From assembly GCF_000718325.1 (NCBI RefSeq), contig NZ_JOFV01000005.1, forward strand, positions 124,001 through 188,000: a stretch of 64,000 nt of DNA, given 5' to 3'. The notes beneath the pieces were generated by a model. That model worked only from the letters and a program-made list of their open reading frames with translations, did not search any database and was not told the origin of the DNA. A program made the position numbers and the translations under genes. Within the stretch, counting starts at the first letter, position 1, and the number at the start of each line of letters is the position of its first letter. Source of the stretch: Oerskovia turbata (GTDB lineage Bacteria; Actinomycetota; Actinomycetes; Actinomycetales; Cellulomonadaceae). Of this stretch, positions 33,593-42,419 are shown in pieces.

Positions 33593-34315
33593 ATGCCTGG
33601 AACTCTGTCCACCCCCGCGGGCGTCCCCGGACGCCCCGCCCCCCTCGCGCGCCCCTCGGCCTCGGCCGGCGCCGCCTCGCTGTTCCGCCAGAGCCTCGCG
33701 GGCCTGCGCGTCCTGCTCGTCCTGACGCTGCTCCTGGGCGTGGCGTACCCGCTCGCGGTGTGGGGCGTCGGGCAGCTCGCCCTGCCGTGGCAGGCGAACG
33801 GCTCGCTCGTGCGCAGCGACGGCACGCACGCCACGTCCCTCTCCGACACGGGCACGGACGGGGCCCCCGTCGTCGGGTCCGCACTGATCGGGCAGGACTT
33901 CGCGGCGGCCGACGACGCCGAGCGCTGGTTCCACGGCCGTCCCTCGGCCGCGGGCGACGGCTACGACACGCTCGCCTCCTCGGGCACCAACCTCGGGCCT
34001 CTCAACCCCGAGCTCGTCGCCTCGATCGAGGAGCGTCGGGCGGCGCTCGCGGATCTCCACGGCGTGGACCCCGCGTCGCTGCCCGCCGACGCGCTCACGG
34101 CCTCGGCGTCGGGCCTCGACCCGCAGATCAGCCCTGCCTACGCGGCCCTGCAGGTCGCGCGGGTCGCCGAGGCCAGGGGCCTCGACGAGGCCGTCGTCGC
34201 CGACCTCGTGGCCCAGCACACCGCGGGCAGGGACCTGGGTGTCCTGGGCGAACCGCGTGTCGACGTGCTCAGGCTCAACCTCGCGCTCGAGAACTCGGAG
34301 AAGATGAACCCATGA
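33593..34315 (+). CDS. kdpC: Potassium-transporting ATPase subunit KdpC
   Basis: A 240-residue single-helix subunit. The helix LRVLLVLTLLLGVAYPLAVWGVGQLA (in parts) sits near residue 40, followed by the periplasmic domain with GSALIGQDF, WFHGRPSAAGDGYDTLASSGTNLGP and PADALTASASGLDPQISPAYA, which are strongly conserved in KdpC. ATG 33593 follows the kdpB stop by one base. The ~30-residue Pro/Ala-rich N-terminus is longer than in most homologues. Confidence 0.94.
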   Translation: MPGTLSTPAGVPGRPAPLARPSASAGAASLFRQSLAGLRVLLVLTLLLGVAYPLAVWGVGQLALPWQANGSLVRSDGTHATSLSDTGTDGAPVVGSALIGQDFAAADDAERWFHGRPSAAGDGYDTLASSGTNLGPLNPELVASIEERRAALADLHGVDPASLPADALTASASGLDPQISPAYAALQVARVAEARGLDEAVVADLVAQHTAGRDLGVLGEPRVDVLRLNLALENSEKMNP

Positions 34316-34371
34316 CGACGAGCACGAGGCCCAGCGCCGTGGACCGGACGGCGCGGGTGCCCCGTGCCTGA
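34312..34371 (+). CDS. 19-residue coupling ORF between kdpC and kdpD
   Basis: MTTSTRPSAVDRTARVPRA. Its ATG overlaps the kdpC stop (ATGA) and its stop lies inside the first codons of kdpD (GTG 34364, stop 34369-34371). The peptide has no recognisable domain; its position suggests a relay that carries ribosomes from kdpC to kdpD, or a residual linker. Confidence 0.5.
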   Translation: MTTSTRPSAVDRTARVPRA

Positions 34372-37138
34372 GACGCACGGCGGTCACGAGACCGCAGGGT
34401 CCGGGAGCCCCCAGGAGGGGCGCCCGGGCCCGGGCGCGTCCGGCACCCCCCGGCCCGACGGCGTCGCTCGCCGCCCCGGGCTCCTCACCGTGTACCTCGG
34501 GGCAGCCCCGGGCGTCGGCAAGACGTACGCGATGCTCGGCGAGGCGCACCGGCGGCGCGCCCGCGGGACCGACGTGGTCGTGGGGCTGGTCGAGACGCAC
34601 GGGCGCGCCGCCACGATCACGCAGATCGGCGACCTCGAGGTGGTGCCGCGTCGCGTCGTGAGCCACCGCGACGTCGAGCTGACCGAGCTCGACGTGGACG
34701 CCGTGATCGCCCGCGCACCCCAGGTGGCGCTGGTCGACGAGCTCGCGCACACCAACGCGCCCGGGTCGCGGCACCGCAAGCGCTGGCAGGACGTGCAGGA
34801 CCTCCTGGCTGCGGGCATCGACGTCGTGACCACGGTCAACGTGCAGCACCTCGAGTCGCTGACGGGGGACGTCGAGGCCATCACGGGAGTGCGCCAGCGC
34901 GAGACCGTGCCCGACCAGGTCGTGCGTGATGCCGACCAGATCCAGCTGGTCGACCTCTCGCCCCAGGCGCTGCGGCGTCGGCTCGCGCACGGCAACGTGT
35001 ACCGGGCCGAGCAGATCGACGCCTCCCTGTCGTCGTACTTCCGCACGGGCAACCTCACGGCGCTGCGCGAGCTCGCGCTCCTGTGGCTCGCCGACCGCGT
35101 CGACGACGCCCTGACCCGCTACCGGGCCGACCACGCGATCGTCGGTACGTGGCCCGCGCGCGAGCGTGTCGTCGTCGCCGTCACGGGTGGGCCTGAGGGC
35201 GAGACGCTGCTGCGCCGTGGCGCCCGCATCGCCCAGCGCGCCGCGGGGTCCGAGCTCGTCGCCGTGCACGTGCTCGCGACCGACGGGCTGCCCAGCGCCC
35301 CGCCCGCCGCCATCGCCGCGTCGCGCGAGCTCGTCGAGTCGCTCGGCGGGACGTTCCACACGGTCGTGGGGGAGGACGTCGCGTCGGCCGTCGTCGACTT
35401 CGCGCAAGGCGTCAACGCGACCATGATCGTCGTGGGTGTCTCGCGGCACTCCCGCTGGCGCGAGGCACTGCTCGGGTCGTCGAGCACCGAGATCGCGCGA
35501 CTCGCCGGGACGATCGACGTCCACCTGGTGACGCACGAGAAGGCCCGCACGGGCCGGCTCCTGCGGGGCCGGTGGTCGGCGCTGTCCCGACGGCGACGGA
35601 TCGCCGGGTGGACTCTCGCGTTCGTCGTCCCCGCTCTGCTGACCGGCGTCTTCCTGCAGCTGAGCGAGGACGTCTCGCTCTCGACCGAGCTCATGCTGTT
35701 CCTCGCCGGGTCGGTGGGCGTCGCGCTCGTGGGTGGGCTCTGGCCCGCCGTCGCCGCGGCCGTCGTGTCCTTCCTGTGCCTCAACTGGTTCTTCACACCA
35801 CCGACGGGGTTCCTCACGGTCCAGGACCCCGAGAACCTTCTCGCGCTCGTGGTGTTCGTGCTCGTCGCGGCCGCCGTCGCCTCCGTCGTGGACCTCTCGG
35901 CACGCCGGACCGTGCAGGCGTACCGGGCGCGCGCCGAGGCCTCGACCCTCGCCGCGCTCTCGCGCTCGGTGCTCTCGGGCGAGGACACCGCGCAGGCCAT
36001 CGTCACGCGGCTCGCCGAGACGTTCGGCCTGTCGCGGGTCGACCTCGAGTCGCGCGCGGGGGAGAGGACCGCGTGGCGGACGGTCGCGACGACCGACCGC
36101 GCCCAGGGCGTCGCTCGGCCCGCCGAGGGTGACGCTCGGCCCGCCGAGGGTGACGCGCGCACCCGGGCGGGCTCCGCCGTCGGGCACCGTGACGTCCCCG
36201 GGCACACCGAGCTGCGCGTCGACGACCACCACCGCCTGTCCCTGTGGGGACGAGCCCTGCCCGCGAGCGACCGACAGGTCCTCGAAGCGTTCGCAGCACA
36301 GGCCGGGCTCGTCCTGGAGTACCGGCGACTGCGCGAGCAGGCCGCCCAGGCCGCCGTCCTCGAGCAGGCCGACGCGACGCGCACCGCGCTGCTCGCCGCC
36401 GTCTCGCACGACCTGCGCACCCCGCTCGCCTCGATCCGCACGGCCGTCGACGGGCTGGCCTCCCCCGACGTCGACCTCGACGCCGAGGACACCGAGGCGC
36501 TGACCCGGACCATCCAGGACTCGACGGGGAGGCTCGAGAGGCTCATCGACAACCTGCTGGACCTCTCGCGGCTCCAGACGGGCAGCGTGCGCCCCGTCCT
36601 GCGCGCGGCGTCGGTCGACGAGATCGTGCCCCTCGCGGTCGAGCCCTACGGGCCGGGCGTCGTGCGTCTCGACGTCCCCGACGACCTGCCCCTCGTGCGC
36701 ACCGACCCCGGGCTGCTCGAACGCACGGTCGCGAACCTCACCTCGAACGCGGTGCGGCACAGTCCGCCCGGCGAGCCCGTGCGGATCACGGCGTCGGCCG
36801 GGCCGCGCGAGATCGAGCTGCGCATCGTCGACACCGGGCACGGCCTGTCCGACGAGTCCAAGGTCCGCATGTTCGAGCCCTTCCAACGCCTCGGCGACAC
36901 GACCGGCGAAGGGCTCGGACTGGGGCTCGCCGTCGCCGACGGACTCGCCCGGGCCGTGGGGGCGACCATCACGCCCGAGGACACGCCGGGCGGCGGACTC
37001 ACCATGGTGGTCACGGTGCCGCGCGACGCACGGGAGGATGACGCCGTGAGCACCGACAGCGGCGGCCCGGCAGACACGGCAGGCACGGCAGGCACGGCAG
37101 GCATGACGGACGACGAGAAGGGCGAGGTGCGCGCATGA
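34364..37138 (+). CDS. kdpD: Sensor histidine kinase KdpD
   Basis: A 924-residue sensor. The KdpD domain has Walker A GAAPGVGKT at residues 46-54 and VALVDELAHTNAPGSRHRKRWQDV split over 120-145; a Usp-like domain follows (about 255-390), then four membrane helices (about 410-520), a GAF domain and the kinase core with AAVSHDLRTPLASIR (phospho-acceptor His682) and the N/G boxes. Two in-frame RPAEGDA repeats (residues 585-598) interrupt the GAF region and are copies of the 8.5-kb array core. The C-terminus has a 9-base tandem repeat giving TAGTAGTAG. It signals K+ limitation or turgor to KdpE. Confidence 0.95.
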   Translation: MPETHGGHETAGSGSPQEGRPGPGASGTPRPDGVARRPGLLTVYLGAAPGVGKTYAMLGEAHRRRARGTDVVVGLVETHGRAATITQIGDLEVVPRRVVSHRDVELTELDVDAVIARAPQVALVDELAHTNAPGSRHRKRWQDVQDLLAAGIDVVTTVNVQHLESLTGDVEAITGVRQRETVPDQVVRDADQIQLVDLSPQALRRRLAHGNVYRAEQIDASLSSYFRTGNLTALRELALLWLADRVDDALTRYRADHAIVGTWPARERVVVAVTGGPEGETLLRRGARIAQRAAGSELVAVHVLATDGLPSAPPAAIAASRELVESLGGTFHTVVGEDVASAVVDFAQGVNATMIVVGVSRHSRWREALLGSSSTEIARLAGTIDVHLVTHEKARTGRLLRGRWSALSRRRRIAGWTLAFVVPALLTGVFLQLSEDVSLSTELMLFLAGSVGVALVGGLWPAVAAAVVSFLCLNWFFTPPTGFLTVQDPENLLALVVFVLVAAAVASVVDLSARRTVQAYRARAEASTLAALSRSVLSGEDTAQAIVTRLAETFGLSRVDLESRAGERTAWRTVATTDRAQGVARPAEGDARPAEGDARTRAGSAVGHRDVPGHTELRVDDHHRLSLWGRALPASDRQVLEAFAAQAGLVLEYRRLREQAAQAAVLEQADATRTALLAAVSHDLRTPLASIRTAVDGLASPDVDLDAEDTEALTRTIQDSTGRLERLIDNLLDLSRLQTGSVRPVLRAASVDEIVPLAVEPYGPGVVRLDVPDDLPLVRTDPGLLERTVANLTSNAVRHSPPGEPVRITASAGPREIELRIVDTGHGLSDESKVRMFEPFQRLGDTTGEGLGLGLAVADGLARAVGATITPEDTPGGGLTMVVTVPRDAREDDAVSTDSGGPADTAGTAGTAGMTDDEKGEVRA
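36122..36154 (+). repeat. Two copies of the 12-bp array core inside kdpD
   Basis: GCCGAGGGTGAC occurs at 36122-36133 and 36143-36154, a period of 21 rather than 22, which keeps the kdpD frame and encodes two RPAEGDA units. Confidence 0.88.
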
Positions 37139-37824
37139 GCATCGACGGCAACAGGGTGCTGGTCGTCGACGACGACGCGGGCCTCGTCCGAGCCCTCGCG
37201 ATCAACCTGCGCGCGCACGGCTGGGACGTGACCGTGGCCATGACCGGTGCGGAGGCCCTCGACGCGGCGGCGAGCGCCCGCCCCGACGTGATCCTCCTCG
37301 ACCTGGGCCTGCCGGACCTCACGGGCTTCGAGGTCATCGAGGGCGTGCGCGGATGGAGTGCCGTACCCATCGTGGTGCTCTCGGCGCGCCAGCTCGGCGA
37401 CGACAAGGTCGACGCGCTCGACGCGGGCGCGGACGACTACGTCACGAAGCCGTTCGCGATGAACGAGCTGCTCGCGCGGCTGCGGGCCGCAGTGCGCCGC
37501 GCCCAACCGGCCGAGGTGTCCGAGCCGGTCGTCGAGGCGGGCGACCTCCTGATCGACCTGGCCCGACGCCGCGTGCTGCGAGCCGGGCAGGAGGTGCGCC
37601 TCAGCCCGACCGAGTGGTCGCTGCTCGAGGTCCTGGTGCGGCACCGCGGTCGCATGGTCGGGCGGCTCCAGCTCCTGCACGACGTGTGGGGGCCCGCGTA
37701 CTCGGCCGAGACCAACTACCTGCGCGTCTACACCGCACAGCTGCGGCGCAAGCTCGAGGACGACCCCGCGAACCCGCGGCACATCATCACCCAGCCGGGC
37801 ATGGGCTACCTCTTCGAGGTCTGA
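37135..37824 (+). CDS. kdpE: Response regulator KdpE
   Basis: A 229-residue OmpR-type regulator. The receiver has VLVVDDDAGLVRAL, phospho-acceptor Asp56 in VILLDLGLPDLTG, and DDYVTKPFAMNELLARL; the winged helix contains VRLSPTEWSLLEVLVRHRGRMV and TNYLRVYTAQLRRKLEDDP. The ATG overlaps the kdpD stop (ATGA). It should activate the operon through the GTCA repeats at 29161-29204. Confidence 0.96.
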   Translation: MSIDGNRVLVVDDDAGLVRALAINLRAHGWDVTVAMTGAEALDAAASARPDVILLDLGLPDLTGFEVIEGVRGWSAVPIVVLSARQLGDDKVDALDAGADDYVTKPFAMNELLARLRAAVRRAQPAEVSEPVVEAGDLLIDLARRRVLRAGQEVRLSPTEWSLLEVLVRHRGRMVGRLQLLHDVWGPAYSAETNYLRVYTAQLRRKLEDDPANPRHIITQPGMGYLFEV

Positions 37825-37936
37825 GCGTCCGTCATAGGCTGTGCCCTGCCCCGCCGGCGGGCGGGGTGCCCGGCGAGTCGGGAACCACCGCCGCGCGCCG
37901 ACCGTTGAGCGTTCGACCCGACGAAGGAGACCCGTC

Positions 37937-38377
37937 ATGCTGTGCCCTCTCGACCAGACCGTGCTCGTGATGTCCGACCGCAAGGGCGTGGAGATCGACT
38001 ACTGCCCCACGTGCCGCGGCGTGTGGCTCGACCGGGGCGAGCTCGACAAGATCATCGACCGCAGCCTCGAGGCCGAGATCGCCGCCGAGGCCGGTGGCCC
38101 TGCCGCGGCGGCCGCGCCGCACGGTGCACCGCGCGCCGCGACCCCGCCGCCCGTCCAGTACCCGCCGACGCAGCAGCTCCCGGTGCCGCCGCCGCCCGCG
38201 CCCTACGGCTACGCGGACGACCGTCGCCGCGACGACTACCGGGGTGACGACCGTCGTCGGGACGACTACCGCGGGGACGACCGCTACCGCGGGTCCGACC
38301 AGTACCGCAGCGACGACCCGCGCTACCGCAAGCGCAAGAAGAAGGAGTCCTGGCTCGAGGACCTGTTCGACTTCTGA
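37937..38377 (+). CDS. TFIIB-type zinc-ribbon protein with Arg/Asp repeat tail
   Basis: A 146-residue protein. Residues 1-45 are a zf-TFIIB ribbon (MLCPLDQTVLVMSDRKGVE, then IDYCPTCRGVWLDRGELDKII), with Cys3 and the CPTC pair as zinc ligands. The middle is Ala/Pro-rich and the end has charged repeats (RRRDDYRGDD twice, then YRGSDQYRSDDPRYRKRKKK), probably disordered. A final LEDLFDF is a short acidic-hydrophobic motif. Members are widespread and uncharacterised. GAAGGAG precedes the ATG at 37937. Confidence 0.85.
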   Translation: MLCPLDQTVLVMSDRKGVEIDYCPTCRGVWLDRGELDKIIDRSLEAEIAAEAGGPAAAAAPHGAPRAATPPPVQYPPTQQLPVPPPPAPYGYADDRRRDDYRGDDRRRDDYRGDDRYRGSDQYRSDDPRYRKRKKKESWLEDLFDF

Positions 38378-38481
38378 GCCGCCGCGGCGCCGACCCCCGG
38401 CGGGGTCGGCGCCGTCGTCGTCCCACCGGGTCGCGGGCACGCGTCGCGACCGACCCCATCTCGTTGCTGATCGGAAGACCC

Positions 38482-39252
38482 ATGCCCGTCCTGGACTCGT
38501 TCTCGCTCGCCGGTCGCACGGCGCTGATCACGGGCGGGAGCCGGGGCATCGGCCGCGGCCTCGCCGGGGCCCTGGGGGAGGCGGGCGCGCGCGTCGCGCT
38601 GACCGCGACCACGATCGAGGCCGCACGGTCCGCGGCCGACGACCTGCGGGCGCTGGGCCTCGACGCGCACGGCTACGAGCTCGACGTGACGGACCGCGAG
38701 CAGGTGGACGACGTCGTCGCGCAGGTCGGGCACGAGGGCGGCGGCGTGGACGTGCTCGTCAACAACGCGGGAATCTCGATCGGGGGCGCGGCTCTGGAGA
38801 TCGAGGACGACGTGTGGCACCGCACGCTCGCGACGAACCTCGACGGCGTCTGGTACTGCTCGAGGGCAGTGGCCCGGCAGATGGTCGAGGACGGTCGCGG
38901 TGGGACGATCGTCAACGTCGGGTCGATGTCCGCGCAGATCGTGAACCGCCCCCGCTGGCAGCCCGCCTACCTCGCGTCGAAGGCCGCGGTGCACCAGCTC
39001 ACCAAGGGGCTCGCCGCCGAGTGGGCGCCGCACGGGATCCGGGTCAACGCGATCGCGCCCGGGTACATCCTTACCGAGGCCTCCCCGGTCGACCAGCCCG
39101 AGTACTACGACGACTGCGTGGCACCCGCCGCGATGCAGCGGTGGGGGACGCCGGCCGAGCTGGGACCGGTCGTGGTCATGCTCGCGAGCGACGCGTCGAG
39201 CTTCATGACGGGGGCCGTCGTGACCGTCGACGGCGGGTACACGCTGTTCTGA
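38482..39252 (+). CDS. Classical SDR family oxidoreductase
   Basis: A 256-residue dehydrogenase: cofactor loop ITGGSRGIGRGLA (TGxxxGxG), NNAG motif in VLVNNAGISIGG, catalytic Ser in VNVGSMSAQIVNRP and the YxxxK pair in AYLASKAAVHQL. The overall sequence (including SVNRP-like RPRWQPAY and PGYILTEASPVDQPEYYD) resembles gluconate 5-dehydrogenase or D-arabinitol-type SDRs acting on sugars or polyols. ATG 38482 follows GGAAGA; an earlier TTG at 38464 is less likely. Substrate is not certain. Confidence 0.87.
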   Translation: MPVLDSFSLAGRTALITGGSRGIGRGLAGALGEAGARVALTATTIEAARSAADDLRALGLDAHGYELDVTDREQVDDVVAQVGHEGGGVDVLVNNAGISIGGAALEIEDDVWHRTLATNLDGVWYCSRAVARQMVEDGRGGTIVNVGSMSAQIVNRPRWQPAYLASKAAVHQLTKGLAAEWAPHGIRVNAIAPGYILTEASPVDQPEYYDDCVAPAAMQRWGTPAELGPVVVMLASDASSFMTGAVVTVDGGYTLF

Positions 39253-39267
39253 CCCCCTGACGCGCTG

Positions 39268-39315
39268 ACGTGTCAGAGCGAGCGTGACCCCGAGGGCTCG
39301 CTGGTTCTGACACGT
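39268..39315. terminator. Bulged hairpin after the SDR gene
   Basis: Outer arms ACGTGTCAGA (39268-39277) and TCTGACACGT (39306-39315) and inner arms GCGAGC (39278-39283) and GCTCGC (39296-39301) are perfect inverses; TGGT is a one-sided bulge. It lies 15 bases past the SDR stop. Confidence 0.7.
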
Positions 39316-39352
39316 GCCGACCCGGCAGCGGCCGGCGGCCCCGGGCGACACC

Positions 39353-39358
39353 TAGACT
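39353..39358 (+). promoter_or_regulatory. -10 box of leaderless symporter gene
   Basis: TAGACT with 8 bases to the GTG at 39367 and no ribosome site. Confidence 0.5.
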
Positions 39359-39366
39359 CGGGTCCC

Positions 39367-40347
39367 GTGCGCCAGGTTCTGAAGCAGTGGGTCGACCCGT
39401 TCGTCGTGGCTCTCGTCGCGACCATGGTCCTGGGGCTCGTGGTCCCGGTGCCTGCCGACGTACAGCGCGTCGTCGACATGGTTGCGGACGTCGCGGTCGC
39501 TGTCCTGTTCCTGGTCTACGGGATGCGCCTGTCGACGAGCGAGGTCTGGTCGGGCCTGCGGAACGTCCGCCTCCAGGGCGGCATCCTCGTCTCGACGTAC
39601 GTGGTCTTCCCGCTCGTGGGGCTCGCGGTCTCCTGGGCCGTGACGCCCGTGCTCGGGGCGCCGCTCGCGGCGGGCGTCCTGTTCCTGTCACTGCTGCCCT
39701 CGACCGTGCAGTCGTCGGTCGCGTTCACGTCGGTCGCGCGCGGGAACATCGCGGGCGCGATCTGCGGGGCCACGGTCTCGAACGTCGTGGGCATGGTCGT
39801 GACCCCGCTGCTGGTGCTGTGGTTCATGTCGTCGAGCGGCGCGACGGGCGGGCTGAGCGGTCTGCGCGACGTCCTGCTGCACCTGCTCGCACCGTTCCTC
39901 ATAGGTCAGGTCCTGCAACCGTTCGTGGGGCGATGGGTCCGGGCGCGGCGCCGGCTCACGCTGTCGGTGGACCGCGGCACGATCCTGATCGTGGTCTTCG
40001 GCGCGGTCGCCGCCGCGACGAGCGCAGGAGTGTGGGCCGGGATCTCGGGATGGACGATCCTCGCGCTGGTCGGGATCAGCGCGGTGATCCTCGCGGTCCT
40101 GCTCGCGGTGACCTGGTGGGGTGGGGCGGGGCTGCGGCTCGGCGTCGAGGACCGCATCGCGCTGCTCATGTGCGGCTCCAAGAAGAGCCTGGCGACGGGG
40201 CTGCCCATGGCCGCGGTGCTCTTCCCGGTCGCGGTCGCGGGCACGGTCGCCGTCCCGGTCATCGTCTTCCACCAGCTCCAGCTCGTCGTGTGCGCAGTGC
40301 TGGCGCGGCGCCTCGCGCTGCGCTCGGAGCCCTCGGCCGAGAAGTGA
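39367..40347 (+). CDS. Bile acid:sodium symporter family transporter
   Basis: A 326-residue membrane protein with about ten helices. BASS/ASBT-type marks are the paired discontinuous-helix motifs FLSLLPSTVQSSVAFTSVARGNIAGAICGATVSN (around residues 105-140, split) and CGSKKSLATGLPMAAVLFP near residue 275. It resembles YfeH/P3-type members (DUF4137-like), whose substrates are unknown organic anions rather than bile acids. It is probably leaderless and mono-cistronic. Confidence 0.85.
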   Translation: MRQVLKQWVDPFVVALVATMVLGLVVPVPADVQRVVDMVADVAVAVLFLVYGMRLSTSEVWSGLRNVRLQGGILVSTYVVFPLVGLAVSWAVTPVLGAPLAAGVLFLSLLPSTVQSSVAFTSVARGNIAGAICGATVSNVVGMVVTPLLVLWFMSSSGATGGLSGLRDVLLHLLAPFLIGQVLQPFVGRWVRARRRLTLSVDRGTILIVVFGAVAAATSAGVWAGISGWTILALVGISAVILAVLLAVTWWGGAGLRLGVEDRIALLMCGSKKSLATGLPMAAVLFPVAVAGTVAVPVIVFHQLQLVVCAVLARRLALRSEPSAEK

Positions 40348-40385
40348 GCTGATGCCCCTGAACCACTCGCCTCAGGGGTAACCGC

Positions 40386-40844
40386 TCACTGCTCGACCGG
40401 GCGGACGAGCTGCTCGCGGATCTGGCGCTTGGCGCGCACCAGGATGCCCGTCATGCCGTGGAGGCGCAGCGGGCTCACCGCGTTCGTCAGCCCGATCATG
40501 AACGGGTAGTCGTCGGGCACGGCGAGCGCCTCCTCGGGCGTCAGCCCGTCGAGACCCTGCGCCAGGATCGACGCGAAACCGCGCGTGGTCGGGGCCTCGG
40601 CGGGCGCCGTCGCGTACAGATGGACCCCGTCCTGCTCGACCTCGGCGAACGCGCGCACAGGCGACTGGCACTCCTCGACACGCTCGAGCAGCCCGGGGGC
40701 GTCCTGGTAACGCGCGGGCAGGTCCGGGAGCTCGCGCGAGAACTCCAGGAGGAGCTGGAGGCGGTCACGCTCACCGAGCGCGAGGAAGTCGTCGCGGATC
40801 TCGGTGAGCACCGGGGGCAGGGTGGTCGCAGAGTCGTCGGTCAT
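40386..40844 (-). CDS. sufE: SufE family Fe-S cluster assembly protein
   Basis: A 152-residue SufE: it accepts sulfur from the cysteine desulfurase SufS. The active Cys59 lies in RVEECQSPV, followed by the family's TRGFASILAQGLDGLTPEEALAVPDDY and the C-terminal SPLRLHGMTGILVRAK. GGGAGGA precedes the ATG at 40844. It is unlinked to other suf genes here; in many actinobacteria it stands near a sulfurtransferase gene, which is absent. It converges with the symporter gene, 38 bases apart. Confidence 0.92.
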   Translation of the reverse strand: MTDDSATTLPPVLTEIRDDFLALGERDRLQLLLEFSRELPDLPARYQDAPGLLERVEECQSPVRAFAEVEQDGVHLYATAPAEAPTTRGFASILAQGLDGLTPEEALAVPDDYPFMIGLTNAVSPLRLHGMTGILVRAKRQIREQLVRPVEQ

Positions 40845-41051
40845 CCGTCGATCCTCCCACCCGCGGCACGCCCGCCCAGCGCCGGACCGCCCAGCGGACG
40901 TCCCGCCGTCGGGCCGTCCGCTGGTGCCCGGCCGCCGGGCAGCGGTGCCGGTCCGGGGACAGGCGAGCCGCGCTCGACGCGCACCGCCCGCCCCCCGTGG
41001 ATACGTTGAGCCACGAGTGCGCCGACGCACGGCGCGGACGGACGGAGCGTC

Positions 41052-42380
41052 ATGGGAACCCTGTCGAACGACTTGCGCACGCTGAGCCACGAGGCGTACG
41101 TCTACCTGTACCCGCTCGTGACCATGGACCTCAGCCGGCGCCAGGCCACGAACGTGGCGGCCGGCGTCCGCCCCGGGTTCGGGCCGCCCAACGTGTTCCA
41201 CCACCTGCGGGAGCTCCCGCCCGCGGACTTCCGGGCCGTGGTCCGCCCCAACTTCGACACGCTGTACGCGAACCTGTGGCTCGACCTGACCGACGGCCCG
41301 GTGCTGCTCCACGTCCCCGACACCGACGACCGCTACTACATGCTGCCCCTGCTGGACATGTGGACCGAGGTCTTCGCGACGATCGGCAAGCGGACCACGG
41401 GGACGGGCGCGGGGGACTACCTGATCGTCGGACCGGACTACGAGGGCGACCTCACCGAGTTCTACGACGACCTCCCGGAGGACGCCGCGCTGATCGTCGC
41501 GCCCACCCCGCAGGTGTGGGTCATCGGCCGCATCCAGACCAACGGCGTCGCGGACTACCCGGCGGTCCACGCGGTGCAGGACGGCCTGTCGGTGCAGGAG
41601 CTGGGGGAGCGGCCGCCGTTCACGATCGACCCGACCGCGGACACGCGGACCGAGCCGCTGCACCTGGTGGACTCCCTCAGCGCGGTCGACTTCTTCACCT
41701 ACGCGACCCGGCTCCTCGACACGAACCCGCCGCACCTGACCGACTTCTCGGTGCTCGCCCGCATCGGTGCGCTGGGCATCGTCCCGGGCGAGGACTTCGA
41801 CGCCGGGCAGTTCGACGACGCCGAGATCGCGCAGATCGAGGCCGGAGCGGCGAGCGCCCGTGCGCTGCTGGACACGTCGCGCGCGACGCTCGGGACCGTG
41901 GCGAACGGCTGGATGCTCTACCGCGACACCATGGGCGTCTACGGGAACTTCTACCTCAAGCGGGCCGTCGTCACGCTCGTCGGGCTGGGGGCCAACCCGG
42001 TCGAGGACGCGATCTACCCGCTCCTCGCGACCGACGCGGACGGTCGGCCCCTGCACGGGGACCACGACTACGTGCTGCACTTCGACGCCGACCAGCTCCC
42101 GCCCGCGGCGGCCTTCTGGTCGGTCACGATGTACGACGCCGAGGGCTATCAGGTGGCGAACGCCCTCGACCGGTTCGCGATCGGCGACCGCGACGACCTT
42201 CGGTACGCCGAGGACGGGTCGCTCGACCTGTACCTGCAGCACGAGAGCCCGGGCGCGGACCGGGAGGCGAACTGGCTCCCCGCGCCGCGAGGTCCGCTGG
42301 GCGTGACGATGCGGCTCTACGCACCGCTCCCGGAGGCGCTCGACGGTCGCTGGGTCCCGCCGGTCGTGCGCCGCGCCTGA
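41052..42380 (+). CDS. DUF1254/DUF1214 domain protein
   Basis: A 442-residue protein. The N-terminal DUF1254 domain has EAYVYLYPLVTMDLSRR, GPPNVFHHLRELPP, VVRPNFDTLYANLWLDL and PDTDDRYYMLPLLDMWTEVFATIG (in parts); the C-terminal DUF1214 domain has AAFWSVTMYDAEGYQV and the ending GVTMRLYAPLPEALDGRWVPP. Both are the standard order. No signal peptide is seen, unlike many proteobacterial homologues. The activity is unknown. The 207-base gap before it (40845-41051) shows no gene. Confidence 0.88.
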   Translation: MGTLSNDLRTLSHEAYVYLYPLVTMDLSRRQATNVAAGVRPGFGPPNVFHHLRELPPADFRAVVRPNFDTLYANLWLDLTDGPVLLHVPDTDDRYYMLPLLDMWTEVFATIGKRTTGTGAGDYLIVGPDYEGDLTEFYDDLPEDAALIVAPTPQVWVIGRIQTNGVADYPAVHAVQDGLSVQELGERPPFTIDPTADTRTEPLHLVDSLSAVDFFTYATRLLDTNPPHLTDFSVLARIGALGIVPGEDFDAGQFDDAEIAQIEAGAASARALLDTSRATLGTVANGWMLYRDTMGVYGNFYLKRAVVTLVGLGANPVEDAIYPLLATDADGRPLHGDHDYVLHFDADQLPPAAAFWSVTMYDAEGYQVANALDRFAIGDRDDLRYAEDGSLDLYLQHESPGADREANWLPAPRGPLGVTMRLYAPLPEALDGRWVPPVVRRA

Positions 42381-42419
42381 GCCGCGCCCTCCGGGGCGGG
42401 CCGGGCGCACACGACGAGT

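Noticed and set aside
33572..36886. A 1104-codon open frame on the minus strand over kdpC-kdpD
   Set aside because: It is antisense to genes with clear catalytic motifs and has the low-complexity composition of a shadow frame.
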